A stretch of 64,000 bases of DNA, from positions 1 through 64,000 of the forward strand of contig VAYS01000040.1 of assembly GCA_005883215.1 (NCBI GenBank), in the 5' to 3' direction. The first letter of the stretch is position 1. Each line of letters begins with the position of its first letter. The notes beneath the pieces are model-generated. The model was not told the DNA's origin and ran no database searches. It saw nothing but the letters and a program-made list of their open reading frames with translations. A program made the position numbers and the translations under genes. Positions 43,352-52,451 of this stretch are shown one piece after another. The DNA comes from Actinomycetota bacterium (lineage in GTDB: Bacteria; Actinomycetota; Thermoleophilia; Solirubrobacterales; Solirubrobacteraceae).

Positions 43352-44431
43352 ATGGAGAGCGGCAGCTACCTGGCCGTCATTAAGGTCGTTGGCGTCGGAG
43401 GGGGTGGCACCAACGCCGTAAGCCGCATGGTCGACGCCGGGCTGCGTGGCGTCGAGTTCATAGCCGCCAACACCGACGCCCAGGCGTTGCAGATGAGCGA
43501 CGCCGACATCAAGCTCAACATCGGCCACGAGCTGACCAAGGGCCTGGGCGCCGGCGCCAACCCGGAGGTGGGTTTCGGCGCCGCGGCGGAGTCGCGCGAC
43601 GAAATCAAGGAGGGGCTCAAGGGCGCCGACATGGTGTTCGTGACCGCCGGCGAGGGCGGTGGCACCGGCACCGGCGCCGCCCCGGTGATCGCCGACATCG
43701 CCAAGAACGAGATCGGCGCCCTGACCGTCGGCGTCGTCACCCGCCCGTTCGACTTCGAGGGCAGCCAGCGCAATCGCCAGTCCAATGACGGCATCACGCG
43801 CCTGCGCGAGGTGGTCGACACCCTGATCGTGATCCCCAACGAGAAGCTGCTCGCGATCATCGAGCGCCGCACGTCGATGCTCGACGCCTTCCGCGAGGCC
43901 GACAACGTCCTGCGCCAGGGCGTCCAGGGCATCACCGACCTGATCACCATCCCCGGGCTGATCAACCTCGACTTCGCCGACGTGCGCACGATCATGACCG
44001 ACGCCGGCTCGGCGCTGATGGGCATCGGCGTGGCCAACGGCGAGAACCGCGCCGAGGAGGCGGCCAAGGCGGCCATCTCCTCGCCCCTGCTCGAGGAGTC
44101 GGTCGACGGCGCGACCGGGATCCTGCTCAACATCACCGGCGGCCACGACCTGGGCCTGTTCGAGGTCAACTCGGCGGCCGAGATCATCCAGCAGGCGGCC
44201 GACCCCAACTGCAACATCATCTTCGGAGCGGTCATCGACGAGGCCCAGGCCGACAACGTCCGCGTGACCGTGATCGCCACCGGCTTTGACCACGGGCGCT
44301 CGCGCCCGCGGACCACCCGTGAGGACCTGCGCTCGCGCCGGCGCAGCCGCGAGGTGCGCATGGAGGACAGCGAGCGCTCCCAGCTGGAGATCTCCGAGGA
44401 CGAGATCGACGTGCCGCCGTTCCTGCGCTGA
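43352..44431 (+). CDS. ftsZ: Cell division GTPase FtsZ
   Basis: 359 residues. [20 protein letters not shown] opens the nucleotide domain. The tubulin signature GGGTGTG is at 102-108, followed by [24 protein letters not shown]. The T7 loop with its catalytic Asp pair appears as [12 protein letters not shown]. The C-terminal domain is complete, with an Arg-rich linker and the conserved tail DIDVPPFLR, recognised by membrane tethers such as SepF. It polymerises into the division ring. It has its own promoter region and is separated from ftsQ by 311 nt. A hairpin at 44468-44491 may end the transcript. Confidence 0.97.
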   Translation: MESGSYLAVIKVVGVGGGGTNAVSRMVDAGLRGVEFIAANTDAQALQMSDADIKLNIGHELTKGLGAGANPEVGFGAAAESRDEIKEGLKGADMVFVTAGEGGGTGTGAAPVIADIAKNEIGALTVGVVTRPFDFEGSQRNRQSNDGITRLREVVDTLIVIPNEKLLAIIERRTSMLDAFREADNVLRQGVQGITDLITIPGLINLDFADVRTIMTDAGSALMGIGVANGENRAEEAAKAAISSPLLEESVDGATGILLNITGGHDLGLFEVNSAAEIIQQAADPNCNIIFGAVIDEAQADNVRVTVIATGFDHGRSRPRTTREDLRSRRRSREVRMEDSERSQLEISEDEIDVPPFLR

Positions 44432-44467
44432 GCGTCCGCGCGTTCAGGCGATCTCCCGACGCCAACG

Positions 44468-44491
44468 AGACGACCCGAAGAAGGCTCGTCT
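44468..44491 (+). terminator. Hairpin downstream of ftsZ, possible terminator
   Basis: AGACGA and TCGTCT flank an inner CC/GG pair with a 6-nt loop and one C-C mismatch. TTCCTGTCCCCT follows, pyrimidine-rich but not a true T-run. A second hairpin (CGACGC-CCTG-GCGTCG) follows at about 44505-44520. Together they may end the dcw transcript and the convergent collagen-like gene. Confidence 0.45.
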
Positions 44492-44586
44492 TCCTGTCCC
44501 CTCGTCGACGCCCTGGCGTCGGGGCGAAGTTGGTCGCCGCCGGCCGCCACGCCACCTTCAGCGCGGCGACCGGCAGCGAGCCGTGG

Positions 44587-45246
44587 TTAGCCGGTCACCG
44601 CGGTGCTACTGGCGGTGCCCACCTTGATGGCAACTAGTCGGATCTTGGTCGCGATCGTCGAACCGCCGATCCCCGAACACGACAGGGTCGCGCTGCCCGT
44701 GGCGGCGAACGTGTGCGTGAGCTGCACCGCGATCGTGGAGCCCACCGCCAGCGTCTGGTTCAGAGTCGCCAGGCCCGTGTCGTTGTCGCCCTCCGCCGCC
44801 AGCGTGCAGCTGCCCTGGGTCGCTCCTCCTCCGTTGCGCGTCACGTTTGCCTTCGCCGAGATCGCGTAGGACCCGGCGGGCAGGCTCGCGAGCGTCGCGA
44901 CCGTCTTGTCGACTCCGTCGGGAGTCGCGGTCGAGCTGGCGTTCGTGACCTCGATGGCGTTGGATGGGCCGACTGGACCCGGCGGGCCCGGCGGGCCGCC
45001 AGGGGTTCCGCGAGGCCCGCGGGGCCCGCGGAGCTTGGAGGCCTGCTGGCGGATCAGCGCTATGTCCTGGGCCCGGTCGGCATGCTTGCGGCCCTTCTTC
45101 CGCTTTTTCTTCTTGGCGGCCGCGACGCCACCACCGCCGGTCAGCGAGGGCCCTGCGAGCGCCCCGCCCGTACCGGCGCCGACGAAAAGAGCGAGAACCG
45201 CCACCGCCATGGCAGGTGACGGGTGACGCAAGCGTCTGAAATTCAT
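44587..45246 (-). CDS. Exported collagen-like protein
   Basis: 219 residues. The N-terminus (RRLRHPSPAMAVAVLALFVGAG) is a signal peptide of a type very common in Thermoleophilia secreted proteins. A Lys/Arg-rich patch follows (KKKKRKKGRKH), then QDIALIRQQASKLRG and a short Gly-X-Y run, GPRGPRGTPGGPPGPPGPVG. A C-terminal beta-sandwich-like domain (about 110-219) reads ATLASLPAGSYAISAKANVTRN and GSTIAVQLTHTFAATGSATLSC, as in jelly-roll tips of bacterial collagen-like trimers. The role is probably cell-surface or matrix (inferred). The 217-nt spacer to gcvT holds no recognisable element beyond a -10-like TAGCCT. Confidence 0.75.
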   Translation of the reverse strand: MNFRRLRHPSPAMAVAVLALFVGAGTGGALAGPSLTGGGGVAAAKKKKRKKGRKHADRAQDIALIRQQASKLRGPRGPRGTPGGPPGPPGPVGPSNAIEVTNASSTATPDGVDKTVATLASLPAGSYAISAKANVTRNGGGATQGSCTLAAEGDNDTGLATLNQTLAVGSTIAVQLTHTFAATGSATLSCSGIGGSTIATKIRLVAIKVGTASSTAVTG

Positions 45247-45463
45247 CGGTCCTCCCGCAGTAGTAGACGAAGGCCCCACGCTACAGCCAAGTTGCAGGGC
45301 GACCCGTGGCGCTGCGCGAGCCGCAAGCGGCTGGTGACCTGCTTCAGCATCGGGGCCTAGCGGCTGTCCGCGTCGAAGAGCCGCCCATCCTGCGCTAGGG
45401 GCTCGCCCGGCCCTCGGTCTGAGCCCGACCGGCGCCCGCCAGACGGTTGCTAGCCTCGCCCGG

Positions 45464-46555
45464 GTGCCCGCCGCCGACTCGCTGCGCGCCGACTCGCTGC
45501 GCCGCACCCCCCTGTGGGAGCGCCACCGCGACACCGGCGCCCGCCTGGTCGACTTCGCCGGCTGGGAGATGCCGGTCCAATACCAGGGCGTCTCACCCGA
45601 GCACCTCGCCGTGCGCCGCCGGGCGGGGATCTTCGACGTCTCCCACATGGGAGAGGTCGAGACCTCGGGACCCCAGGCGCCGGCCTTCCTGCAGCGGGTG
45701 CTCTCCAACGACGTGGAGCGCATGGCGGTGGGCGGGGCCCAGTACAGCCTGCTGTGCCGCGAGGACGGTGGGATCCTCGACGACCTGTTCACCTATCGGC
45801 TCGAGACCGACCGCTTCCTGACCGTCACCAACGCCTCGCGGCACGCCGAGGACCTCGCCTGGCTGAGCTCCCACGCCGCAGCCTTCGACGTCGACGTCGT
45901 CGACCGCCTCGAGAACTACGCGATGCTGGCCGTCCAGGGCCCGCTGGCCCGCGAGCTGGTGCAGGCGATCGCCGACGACCCGCTTCCCCCGCGCATGGCC
46001 GCCGCCCGCCGGGTGCTCGATGGTCACCCGGCGCTGGTGTGCGGCACGGGCTACACCGGCGAGGACGGGGTCGAGATCCTGTGCGACCCCGCGGCCGCCG
46101 CGCCCCTGTGGGACGGGCTCGTGCGTCGCGGCGCCGTCCCGGCCGGGCTCGGCGCCCGCGACACCCTGCGCCTGGAGGCGTGCTTTCCCCTCTACGGCAA
46201 CGACATCTCCGAGCAGCGCAACCCGATCGAGGCCGGCCTGGGCTGGGCGGCCAAGGAACAGACGGGCTTCCTCGGCGCCGACGCGGTGGCCCGGGCGCGG
46301 GCCCAGGGCACGGCCGAGCGCCTGGTCCCGTTCCGGTTCTCCGGCCCCGGCATCCCGCGGGCGGGGAACCCGGTCATCGAGGGCGGGATGGTGACCAGCG
46401 GCACGATGTCTCCGAGCCTGCGCACCGGCGTCGGCCTGGCCTATCTACCGGCGCGCCGAGCCGAGGTGGGCACCGCGTTTGAGGTCGACGTGCGCGGCAA
46501 GCGGCGCCCGGCGGTGGTGGCGGCAAAGCCGCTGGTCGCCCCGTCCAAGCCCTAG
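45464..46555 (+). CDS. gcvT: Glycine cleavage system T protein (aminomethyltransferase)
   Basis: 363 residues. TPLWERHRDTGARLVDFAGWEMPVQY, VSHMGEVETSG, LSNDVERMAVGGAQYSLLCREDGGILDDL, NASRHAEDL, GTGYTGEDGVEI and LRLEACFPLYGNDI are GcvT signatures. The folate site lies in the conserved FDVSHMGE region. It releases ammonia from lipoyl-bound aminomethyl and forms methylene-THF. The GTG has no Shine-Dalgarno; TAGCCT lies 7 nt upstream, so the mRNA may start at the start codon. I see no glycine riboswitch. First of gcvT-H-PA-PB. Confidence 0.95.
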   Translation: MPAADSLRADSLRRTPLWERHRDTGARLVDFAGWEMPVQYQGVSPEHLAVRRRAGIFDVSHMGEVETSGPQAPAFLQRVLSNDVERMAVGGAQYSLLCREDGGILDDLFTYRLETDRFLTVTNASRHAEDLAWLSSHAAAFDVDVVDRLENYAMLAVQGPLARELVQAIADDPLPPRMAAARRVLDGHPALVCGTGYTGEDGVEILCDPAAAAPLWDGLVRRGAVPAGLGARDTLRLEACFPLYGNDISEQRNPIEAGLGWAAKEQTGFLGADAVARARAQGTAERLVPFRFSGPGIPRAGNPVIEGGMVTSGTMSPSLRTGVGLAYLPARRAEVGTAFEVDVRGKRRPAVVAAKPLVAPSKP

Positions 46556-46580
46556 AGTCCACGCCCCAAGGAGGAGCCGC

Positions 46581-46967
46581 ATGGCCGACGCCGACTACCC
46601 CGAGGACCTGCTGTATCACCCCGAGCACGACTGGGCGCGCCTGGATGGCGAGGAGGCCACGTTCGGGATCACCTGGTACGCCCAGGACGCGCTGGGCGAA
46701 GTGGTGTTCTTTGACCCTCCCGAGGTCGGCACCCCGGTCGCCCGGGACGAGGCCTACGCCGAGGTCGAGTCGGTCAAGGCCGTCTCCGACGTGATCGCCC
46801 CGCTGTCGGGCGAGGTGGTGGCGGTCAACGACGCCCTGGTCGACGCGCCGGAGCGCATCAACGAGGACCCCTACGGCGACGGCTGGCTGGTGCGCGTGCG
46901 CCTCTCGGACCCCGGCGAGCGCGAGCACCTGATGGGCGCCGCCGCCTACGCCGCGGCGCTGCCCTAG
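46581..46967 (+). CDS. gcvH: Glycine cleavage system H protein
   Basis: 128 residues, family length. YHPEHDWARLDGEEATFGITWYAQDALGEVVFFDPPEVG leads to the lipoylation site in VESVKAVSDV, Lys 66. NDALVDAPERINEDPYGDGWLVRV ends the hammerhead fold. The lipoyl arm shuttles the aminomethyl group between P, T and L proteins. AAGGAGGAG sits 6 nt before the ATG. The 66-nt gap to gcvPA holds a GGCCGCC/GGCGGCC hairpin and the AT-rich patch CATATTCATAAG. Confidence 0.96.
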   Translation: MADADYPEDLLYHPEHDWARLDGEEATFGITWYAQDALGEVVFFDPPEVGTPVARDEAYAEVESVKAVSDVIAPLSGEVVAVNDALVDAPERINEDPYGDGWLVRVRLSDPGEREHLMGAAAYAAALP

Positions 46968-47033
46968 GCCGATGGCCGGCGGTGGCCCACATATTCATAA
47001 GGGCCGCCTGGCCGGCGGCCAGGAGGAGGGCCG

Positions 47034-48419
47034 GTGAGCACCTACACCGCGGTCACCGACGGCGATCGCCGGGCGATGCTCGAGGCCATCGGGGTCTCAT
47101 CGATCGAGGATCTGTTCGCCGACATCCCCGCCGAGCTACGCCTGGGGCGGGAGCTGGCTCTGCCCGCCGGGATGACCGAGCAGGACGTCTATGAGCACCT
47201 GCGCGAGCTCGCCGCCCGCAACCGCTCAGCCGAGGACGAGATCACCTTCCTGGGGGCCGGCATGTACGACCACTACGTGCCCGCGGTGGTGGACATGCTG
47301 CTCTCGCGCTCGGAGTTCCTTACCCCCTACACGCCCTATCAGCCCGAGGTCTCCCAGGGCACCCTCCAGGCGATGTTCGAATACCAGACCGCGATCTGCG
47401 AGCTCACCGCCCTGCCGGTCTCCAACGCCTCGGTCTATGAGGGACCTAGCGCGGTGGCCTCGGCCGGCTACCTCGCCCGCCTGGCCAACGGGCGCCGGCG
47501 CTTCGTGGTCTCCCGCGGGGTCCATCCCCACAGCCGCCAGACGCTCGAGACCTACGCCCACGGGTTCGGCGCCGAGATCGTCGAGGTCCCGCTGCGCGAC
47601 GGGGTCACCGACCCGCAGGCCTGGGCCGGGGCTCTGGATGAGGACACCGCGGCCGCCTTCGTCCAGCAGCCCAACTTCCTGGGCGCCGTCGAGGACGTGG
47701 CGCCGCTCGCCGCGGCGGCCCCCGACGGGACCGTGGTCGTCGGCGCCTATGACCCGATCGCCCTGGGCGTGCTCGCGCCCCCCGGCGCGTGCGGCGTGCA
47801 CGTGGCGGTGGGAGAAGGCCAGGGCCTGGGCAACCGCCTGGACTTCGGCGGCCCCTCGTTCGGCTTCTTCGCCGCCACCGACGCGTACCTGCGCCGCATG
47901 CCCGGGCGCATCGCCGGCGAGACCGTCGACGCCGACGGGCGACGCGGCTTCGTGCTCACCCTGCAGACCCGCGAGCAGCACATCCGCCGGGAGAAGGCCA
48001 CGTCGAACATCTGCACCGCCCAGGCCCTCAACGCCCTGGCCGGGATCGTCTACCTGAGCTGGCTCGGGCGGCGCGGCCTGGTCGAGCTGGGGGAACTGCT
48101 GCTCCAGCGCACCGCCTACGCGCGCCAGAGGCTGGGCGCCCTGGACGGGGTGCGCGCGCTGCACGACGCTTCGGTGGTGCGCGAGTTCGCCCTGGGTCTC
48201 GACGTCGAGGGGCTCGAGGGCGTGCGCCGGGTTATCGACCGCTGCGCCGAGCGGGGGATAAACCCGGGATTCGCCCTGGGCAGCGAGCTTCCCGAGCACC
48301 CCGACGGGCTGCTGGTGGCGATCACCGAGCAGCGCAGCCGGGCCGACATCGACCGCCTGGCCGAGGCGCTGGGCGCCGCGTTGGCCGCCGAGCCCCGCCC
48401 CCAGGGGGTTGCGGCGTGA
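47034..48419 (+). CDS. gcvPA: Glycine dehydrogenase (decarboxylating) subunit 1
   Basis: 461 residues from a GTG with AGGAGGAGGG before it. This is the non-PLP-lysine half of the two-subunit P protein. FLGAGMYDHYVPAVVDMLLSRSEFLTPYTPYQPEVSQGTLQAMFEYQT, NASVYEGPSAVASAGY and NRLDFGGPSFGFFA are signature stretches of the N-terminal half. With gcvPB it decarboxylates glycine. GTGA overlap with gcvPB keeps synthesis equimolar. Confidence 0.95.
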   Translation: MSTYTAVTDGDRRAMLEAIGVSSIEDLFADIPAELRLGRELALPAGMTEQDVYEHLRELAARNRSAEDEITFLGAGMYDHYVPAVVDMLLSRSEFLTPYTPYQPEVSQGTLQAMFEYQTAICELTALPVSNASVYEGPSAVASAGYLARLANGRRRFVVSRGVHPHSRQTLETYAHGFGAEIVEVPLRDGVTDPQAWAGALDEDTAAAFVQQPNFLGAVEDVAPLAAAAPDGTVVVGAYDPIALGVLAPPGACGVHVAVGEGQGLGNRLDFGGPSFGFFAATDAYLRRMPGRIAGETVDADGRRGFVLTLQTREQHIRREKATSNICTAQALNALAGIVYLSWLGRRGLVELGELLLQRTAYARQRLGALDGVRALHDASVVREFALGLDVEGLEGVRRVIDRCAERGINPGFALGSELPEHPDGLLVAITEQRSRADIDRLAEALGAALAAEPRPQGVAA

Positions 48420-49978
48420 GCGAGCACTCCCCGCCGCGGAGCGCGACCGAGGGCGCCTCGCCCATGCAGCGCGAGCCCGCGGTGACGATCTTCGAGCGGG
48501 GCGCGCCCGGCCGGCGGTCGTTCGTGTGCCCCGAGCTCGACGTGCCCCGCCGCGACGGCCTGCTGCCCGAGCACCTGCGGCGGGCCGAGCCGCCGCGCCT
48601 GCCCGAGGTCTCCGAGCCCGAGCTGGCGCGCCACTACGTGCGCCTGAGCCGGCGCAACTTCGACCTGGACTCGGGCTTCTATCCGCTCGGCTCGTGCACG
48701 ATGAAGCACAACCCCCGCCTGCACGAGCGCGTCGCCGCTCTCCCCGGCCACGCCCGCCTGCACCCCCTCCAGGATCCCCGCCGGGCCCAGGGCGCGCTGG
48801 AGCTGATGTGGAATCTCGAGCGCGCGCTGGCCGAGATCGCCGGCCTGCCCCACGTCTCGCTACAGCCCTCGGCCGGCTCGCACGGGGAGCTGGCCGGCGT
48901 GCTGCTCACGCGGGCCTACCACGCAGATCGTGGCGAGCGGCGCCACAAGGTCCTGACCCCCGACACCGCCCACGGCACCAACCCGGCGACGGTGACCATG
49001 GCCGGCTATGACGTGGTCAAGGTGGGCACTGCGCCCGACGGCGGCGTCGACATCGAGGACCTGGCGGCCAAGGCCGACACCGACGTGGCGTGCCTGATGC
49101 TCACCAACCCCAACACCCTCGGGCTGTGGGATCGCCACATCGAGCGCATCGCCGCGATCGTCCACGACGTGGGGGCCACGCTCTACTACGACGGCGCCAA
49201 CCTCAACGCGGTGATGGGCGTTTCCCGCCCGGGGGACATCGGCTTCGACATCGTCCACTTCAACCTGCACAAGTCGTTCACCCAGCCCCACGGCGGGGGC
49301 GGCCCGGGATCGGGGCCGATCGCGGTGTCCGACCGCATCGAGCCCTACCTGATGGCGCCCACCATCGTGCGCCGCGCCCCCGCCGAGCCCGGGGGCGGCA
49401 ACGGCGCCCCCGCCGACGGCGCTGCGCTCGAGTTCGACCTGGACTTCGACCGCCCCAAGTCGATCGGCCGGCTGCGCGGCTTTCAGGGCAACTACGGCTG
49501 CTTCGTGCGTGCCTACGCCTACATCCGCTCGCTCGGCGCCGAGGGTCTGCGCGACGCCTCCGAGGTGGCGGTGCTCAACGCCAACTACCTGCTCGCCCGC
49601 CTGCGCCGCGCCGGCGTGGCCGACCTGCTGCCGGCGGCCTATGACCGCCTGTGCATGCACGAGTTCGTGCTCTCCGGCGCGCCGATGAAGCGCGACCTGG
49701 GCATCCGCACCCTGGACCTGGCCAAGCGGCTGCTCGACCACGGCTACCACCCGCCGACGGTGTACTTCCCGCTGCTCGTGGAGGAGGCGCTGCTGATCGA
49801 GCCGACCGAGACCGAGACGCGCGAGACGCTCGACGCCTTCGCCGACGCCGTGGCCGCGATCCTCGCCGAGGCGGCCGAGGACCCCGAGATCGCCCGGCAG
49901 GCCCCCTACACGACGCCCGTGCGCCGGCTCGACGAGGCCGCCGCCGCCAAGCGCCCGGTCATCCGCCAGCCTGCCTAG
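48416..49978 (+). CDS. gcvPB: Glycine dehydrogenase (decarboxylating) subunit 2
   Basis: 520 residues. It carries the PLP lysine in VHFNLHKSFTQPHGGGGPGSG, Lys 286. LGSCTMKHNPRLHERVAALP, SLQPSAGSHGELAGVLLTRAYH, DTAHGTNPATVTMAGYDVV and FQGNYGCFVRAYAYIRSLGAEG are all GcvPB signatures. The C-terminal region runs to the usual length, with an extra Ala/Lys/Arg tail. Starts at a GTG overlapping gcvPA. Its stop overlaps the convergent membrane-protein gene by 4 nt. Confidence 0.95.
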   Translation: MSEHSPPRSATEGASPMQREPAVTIFERGAPGRRSFVCPELDVPRRDGLLPEHLRRAEPPRLPEVSEPELARHYVRLSRRNFDLDSGFYPLGSCTMKHNPRLHERVAALPGHARLHPLQDPRRAQGALELMWNLERALAEIAGLPHVSLQPSAGSHGELAGVLLTRAYHADRGERRHKVLTPDTAHGTNPATVTMAGYDVVKVGTAPDGGVDIEDLAAKADTDVACLMLTNPNTLGLWDRHIERIAAIVHDVGATLYYDGANLNAVMGVSRPGDIGFDIVHFNLHKSFTQPHGGGGPGSGPIAVSDRIEPYLMAPTIVRRAPAEPGGGNGAPADGAALEFDLDFDRPKSIGRLRGFQGNYGCFVRAYAYIRSLGAEGLRDASEVAVLNANYLLARLRRAGVADLLPAAYDRLCMHEFVLSGAPMKRDLGIRTLDLAKRLLDHGYHPPTVYFPLLVEEALLIEPTETETRETLDAFADAVAAILAEAAEDPEIARQAPYTTPVRRLDEAAAAKRPVIRQPA

Positions 49979-50565
49979 CCCGAAGCGGCCCGCCCGCGCC
50001 GGCCGCCGCCGCCGTCGCCCTGGGCGTCCTCGGCCCGCGCCCGGTCCGGTCCGGCGGGCTCGGCCCGCGGCGCACGACGGCTAAGCGCGCCCTGTCCCTC
50101 GGAGGGCCGCCCGGCGTCGGCCGCGGAGCACAGGGCAGAGAACCCCCCGTGCAGGAAGTCGTTGACCGCCGAGACGGCGAGCACGGTGTTGAGCACGCGC
50201 GCCTCCTGGGGGCGCGCCACCCGCAACGCAACCAGCCCCAGCGCGCTCCACGCCCCGGTGCACCGACTGCAGCTGAGCAGCTCGCCCACCGCGTAGCGCA
50301 GGCGCCGCCCCTTGGGGCGCCGCTCGCCCCCCGGGCGCTCCTCGACGAACGGCTGGCGCACCCAGCTCTCGGCCTTCTCCTTGGTCACCAGCTTGGACAG
50401 GGCAAAGCACGCCGCGCCGAGCGGGACCAGCTCGCCCGGCCGCAGCGGCTCGCCGCCGTCGCGCCTTCGCGCGGCGAGCACGAGGGCGCCCAGCAGCGCA
50501 CCGTACCCGGCGCTCAGGGCGGCGTAGTCCACCGGCTGGGTGGGGGTGTCGGAGGCCGAATCCAT
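49975..50565 (-). CDS. DUF1360-like membrane protein
   Basis: 196 residues. Hydrophobic segments at about 13-32, 45-60, 100-115 and 125-140, with LLSCSRCTGAWSALGLVALRV, match the C-x2-C-x-G-x-W pattern of the small DUF1360 membrane family. The last 50 residues are Arg/Ala/Gly-rich and poorly conserved-looking. Function is unknown for the family. The ATG faces trpS across 56 nt. Convergent with gcvPB, overlapping it by 4 nt. Confidence 0.7.
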   Translation of the reverse strand: MDSASDTPTQPVDYAALSAGYGALLGALVLAARRRDGGEPLRPGELVPLGAACFALSKLVTKEKAESWVRQPFVEERPGGERRPKGRRLRYAVGELLSCSRCTGAWSALGLVALRVARPQEARVLNTVLAVSAVNDFLHGGFSALCSAADAGRPSEGQGALSRRAPRAEPAGPDRARAEDAQGDGGGGRRGRAASG

Positions 50566-50621
50566 GTCCCGCGCCTACCCGACCGGCGCGGGCGACGAAC
50601 CCGCCGGTAGCCTGCCGCGAC

Positions 50622-51617
50622 GTGCGGATCTTCTCCGGAATCCAGCCCACCGGACGCAAGCACCTGGGCAACTACATCGGCGCCATCCGCCAGTACGTCG
50701 CCGGCCAGGAGCGCGGGGAGGCCCTGTACTGCATCGTCGACCTGCACGCGATCACCGTGGCCTACGACCCCGTCGAGCTGCGCGAGCGACTGCTCGACAC
50801 GACGGCGATCCTGCTCGCCGCCGGTCTCGATCCCCAGCGCTGCGTCCTGTTTCGCCAGAGCGACGTGGCCGCGCACACCGAGCTGTGCTGGCTGTTGTCC
50901 TCGGTAACCGCGCTGGGCGAGCTGAGCCGCATGCACCAGTTCCGCGACAAGTCGTCCGCCCAGCGGGAGCTGGTCTCCGCTGGGTTGCTGTTCTACCCCG
51001 TGCTGCAGGCCGCCGACGTGCTCGCCTACCGGGCCGAGGAGGTGCCGGTCGGCGAGGACCAGCGCGAGCACCTGGAGCTCATGCGCGAGATCGCCCGCCG
51101 CTTTAACGCCCGCTTCGGCGAGACGCTGGTCGTGCCGCGCCACCGCATCCCCGAGGTGGGCGCCCGGATCATGGACCTCCAGCACCCCGAGACCAAGATG
51201 TCCACCACCGGCACCAGCGAGGAGGGGACGGTCTACGTGCTCGACCCGCCCCAGGCGATCGAGAAGAAGTTCCGCCGGGCGGTGACCGACTCGGGCACCG
51301 ATATCCGCCGGGCGCCGGACAAGCCGGGGGTGAGCAACCTGGTCGAGATCCTGGCCGTGGCCCGCCAGCGCACCCCGGAGGAGATCGAGGGAGAGCTGGC
51401 CGGAGCCGGCTACGGACAGCTCAAGTCGGTCGCCGCCGAGGCGGTGGTCGGGCTGCTGTCCCCGGTACGCGAGCGCTACGAGCAGCTGCGCTCCGACGAG
51501 CGGGCGCTCGAGCAGACGCTGTCCGAGGGCGCTCGGCAGGCCCGGGAGCTCGCCGCCCCCACGCTGGCCGAGGTGCGGGAGCGCATGGGCGTTGGCGGAC
51601 GGCACGGCCCCGGGTGA
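50622..51617 (+). CDS. trpS: Tryptophanyl-tRNA synthetase
   Basis: 331 residues. The class I HIGH-like motif is in SGIQPTGRKHLGNYIGAIRQ, near the N-terminus. YCIVDLHAIT, HTELCWLLSSVTALGELSRMHQFRDKS, VGEDQREHLELMREIARRFN and the KMSKS-like loop TKMSTTGTSEEGTVYVLD follow. It charges tRNA-Trp. In the KMSKS loop the second Lys is replaced (KMSTT). Starts at GTG with TAGCCT 8 nt upstream and no Shine-Dalgarno, suggesting a nearly leaderless mRNA. Confidence 0.95.
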   Translation: MRIFSGIQPTGRKHLGNYIGAIRQYVAGQERGEALYCIVDLHAITVAYDPVELRERLLDTTAILLAAGLDPQRCVLFRQSDVAAHTELCWLLSSVTALGELSRMHQFRDKSSAQRELVSAGLLFYPVLQAADVLAYRAEEVPVGEDQREHLELMREIARRFNARFGETLVVPRHRIPEVGARIMDLQHPETKMSTTGTSEEGTVYVLDPPQAIEKKFRRAVTDSGTDIRRAPDKPGVSNLVEILAVARQRTPEEIEGELAGAGYGQLKSVAAEAVVGLLSPVRERYEQLRSDERALEQTLSEGARQARELAAPTLAEVRERMGVGGRHGPG

Positions 51618-51657
51618 GCCGAGCCGCCCCGTCCACGTCGCCCGCTACGGTGAGCCG

Positions 51658-52449
51658 GTGACCGTCGCCGCGCTCGAGCTCGACCTCGAGGTCTTCAGCG
51701 GTCCGTTTGACCTGCTGCTCACGCTCGTCCTGCGCGAGGAGGTCGACCTGCTCGAGCTCGAGCTCGCCGACATCGTCCTGGCCTACCTCGACCACCTCGA
51801 GGCCACCGATCAACTCGATCTGGAGACGGCGACCGAGTTCATCGTGCTGGTGGCTGCCCTGCTGGAGCTTAAGTCGCGGCTCATGCTCCCGGGCGAGGAA
51901 GAGGAGCTGCTGGATCTCGATCCGGCCGAGGCGGCCGACGAGCTGCTCGAGCGGATGCTCGGCGCGCGGCGCTACCGCCACGCCGCCGCCTACCTCGGCG
52001 AGCGCCTGGCCGCCGAGGCGGGCTATCGCTACCGCAGCGCTCCGCTGCCCGCCGAGCTGCGTCGTAGCTCGCTGCGGGACGCCCGGGCGAGCTACTCGCC
52101 GGATCAGCTGGGCGAGGCCCTGGGCGCCCTGCTGCGCACCCCGCCGACCATCGACCTGCGTCACCTCACCGTGCCGCGGGCGTCGCTGCCCGAGTGTCTG
52201 GCCCGCCTGCGCCGCCTGCTCAGCCGGCGCCAGAGCGTCGCCTTCGACGAGGCGGTCAGGGACGCCGATCGGGTGACGGTGGCCGTCACCCTGTTCGCCT
52301 TGCTCGAGCTGCACCGCCAGGGCGAGGCGAGCTGGGAACAGGCCGAGCCCTTCGGAGAGATCACGGTGCGGGCCGCGGAGCCCGCCCCCGTCCCGGCGCG
52401 CCGGGGCTCCGGCGCCCGGGCACAAACCGCCCGGGCTGGGGAGCGCTAG
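51658..52449 (+). CDS. scpA: Segregation and condensation protein A
   Basis: 263 residues from the GTG at 51658. LDLEVFSGPFDLLLTLVLREEVDLLELELADIVLAYLDHLE and FIVLVAALLELKSRLMLPG form the N-terminal kleisin helices that contact SMC. VTLFALLELHRQGEASWEQAEPFGEITV is the C-terminal winged-helix end. It bridges the SMC heads in the condensin complex with ScpB. A TTG at 51592 would extend it but overlaps trpS and adds residues unlike the family. scpB follows after 2 nt. Confidence 0.92.
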   Translation: MTVAALELDLEVFSGPFDLLLTLVLREEVDLLELELADIVLAYLDHLEATDQLDLETATEFIVLVAALLELKSRLMLPGEEEELLDLDPAEAADELLERMLGARRYRHAAAYLGERLAAEAGYRYRSAPLPAELRRSSLRDARASYSPDQLGEALGALLRTPPTIDLRHLTVPRASLPECLARLRRLLSRRQSVAFDEAVRDADRVTVAVTLFALLELHRQGEASWEQAEPFGEITVRAAEPAPVPARRGSGARAQTARAGER

Positions 52450-52451
52450 CA

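Noticed and set aside
45247-45463. Glycine riboswitch before gcvT
   Set aside because: No tandem aptamer motifs are visible, and the -10-like TAGCCT 7 nt before the GTG leaves no room for a leader RNA.
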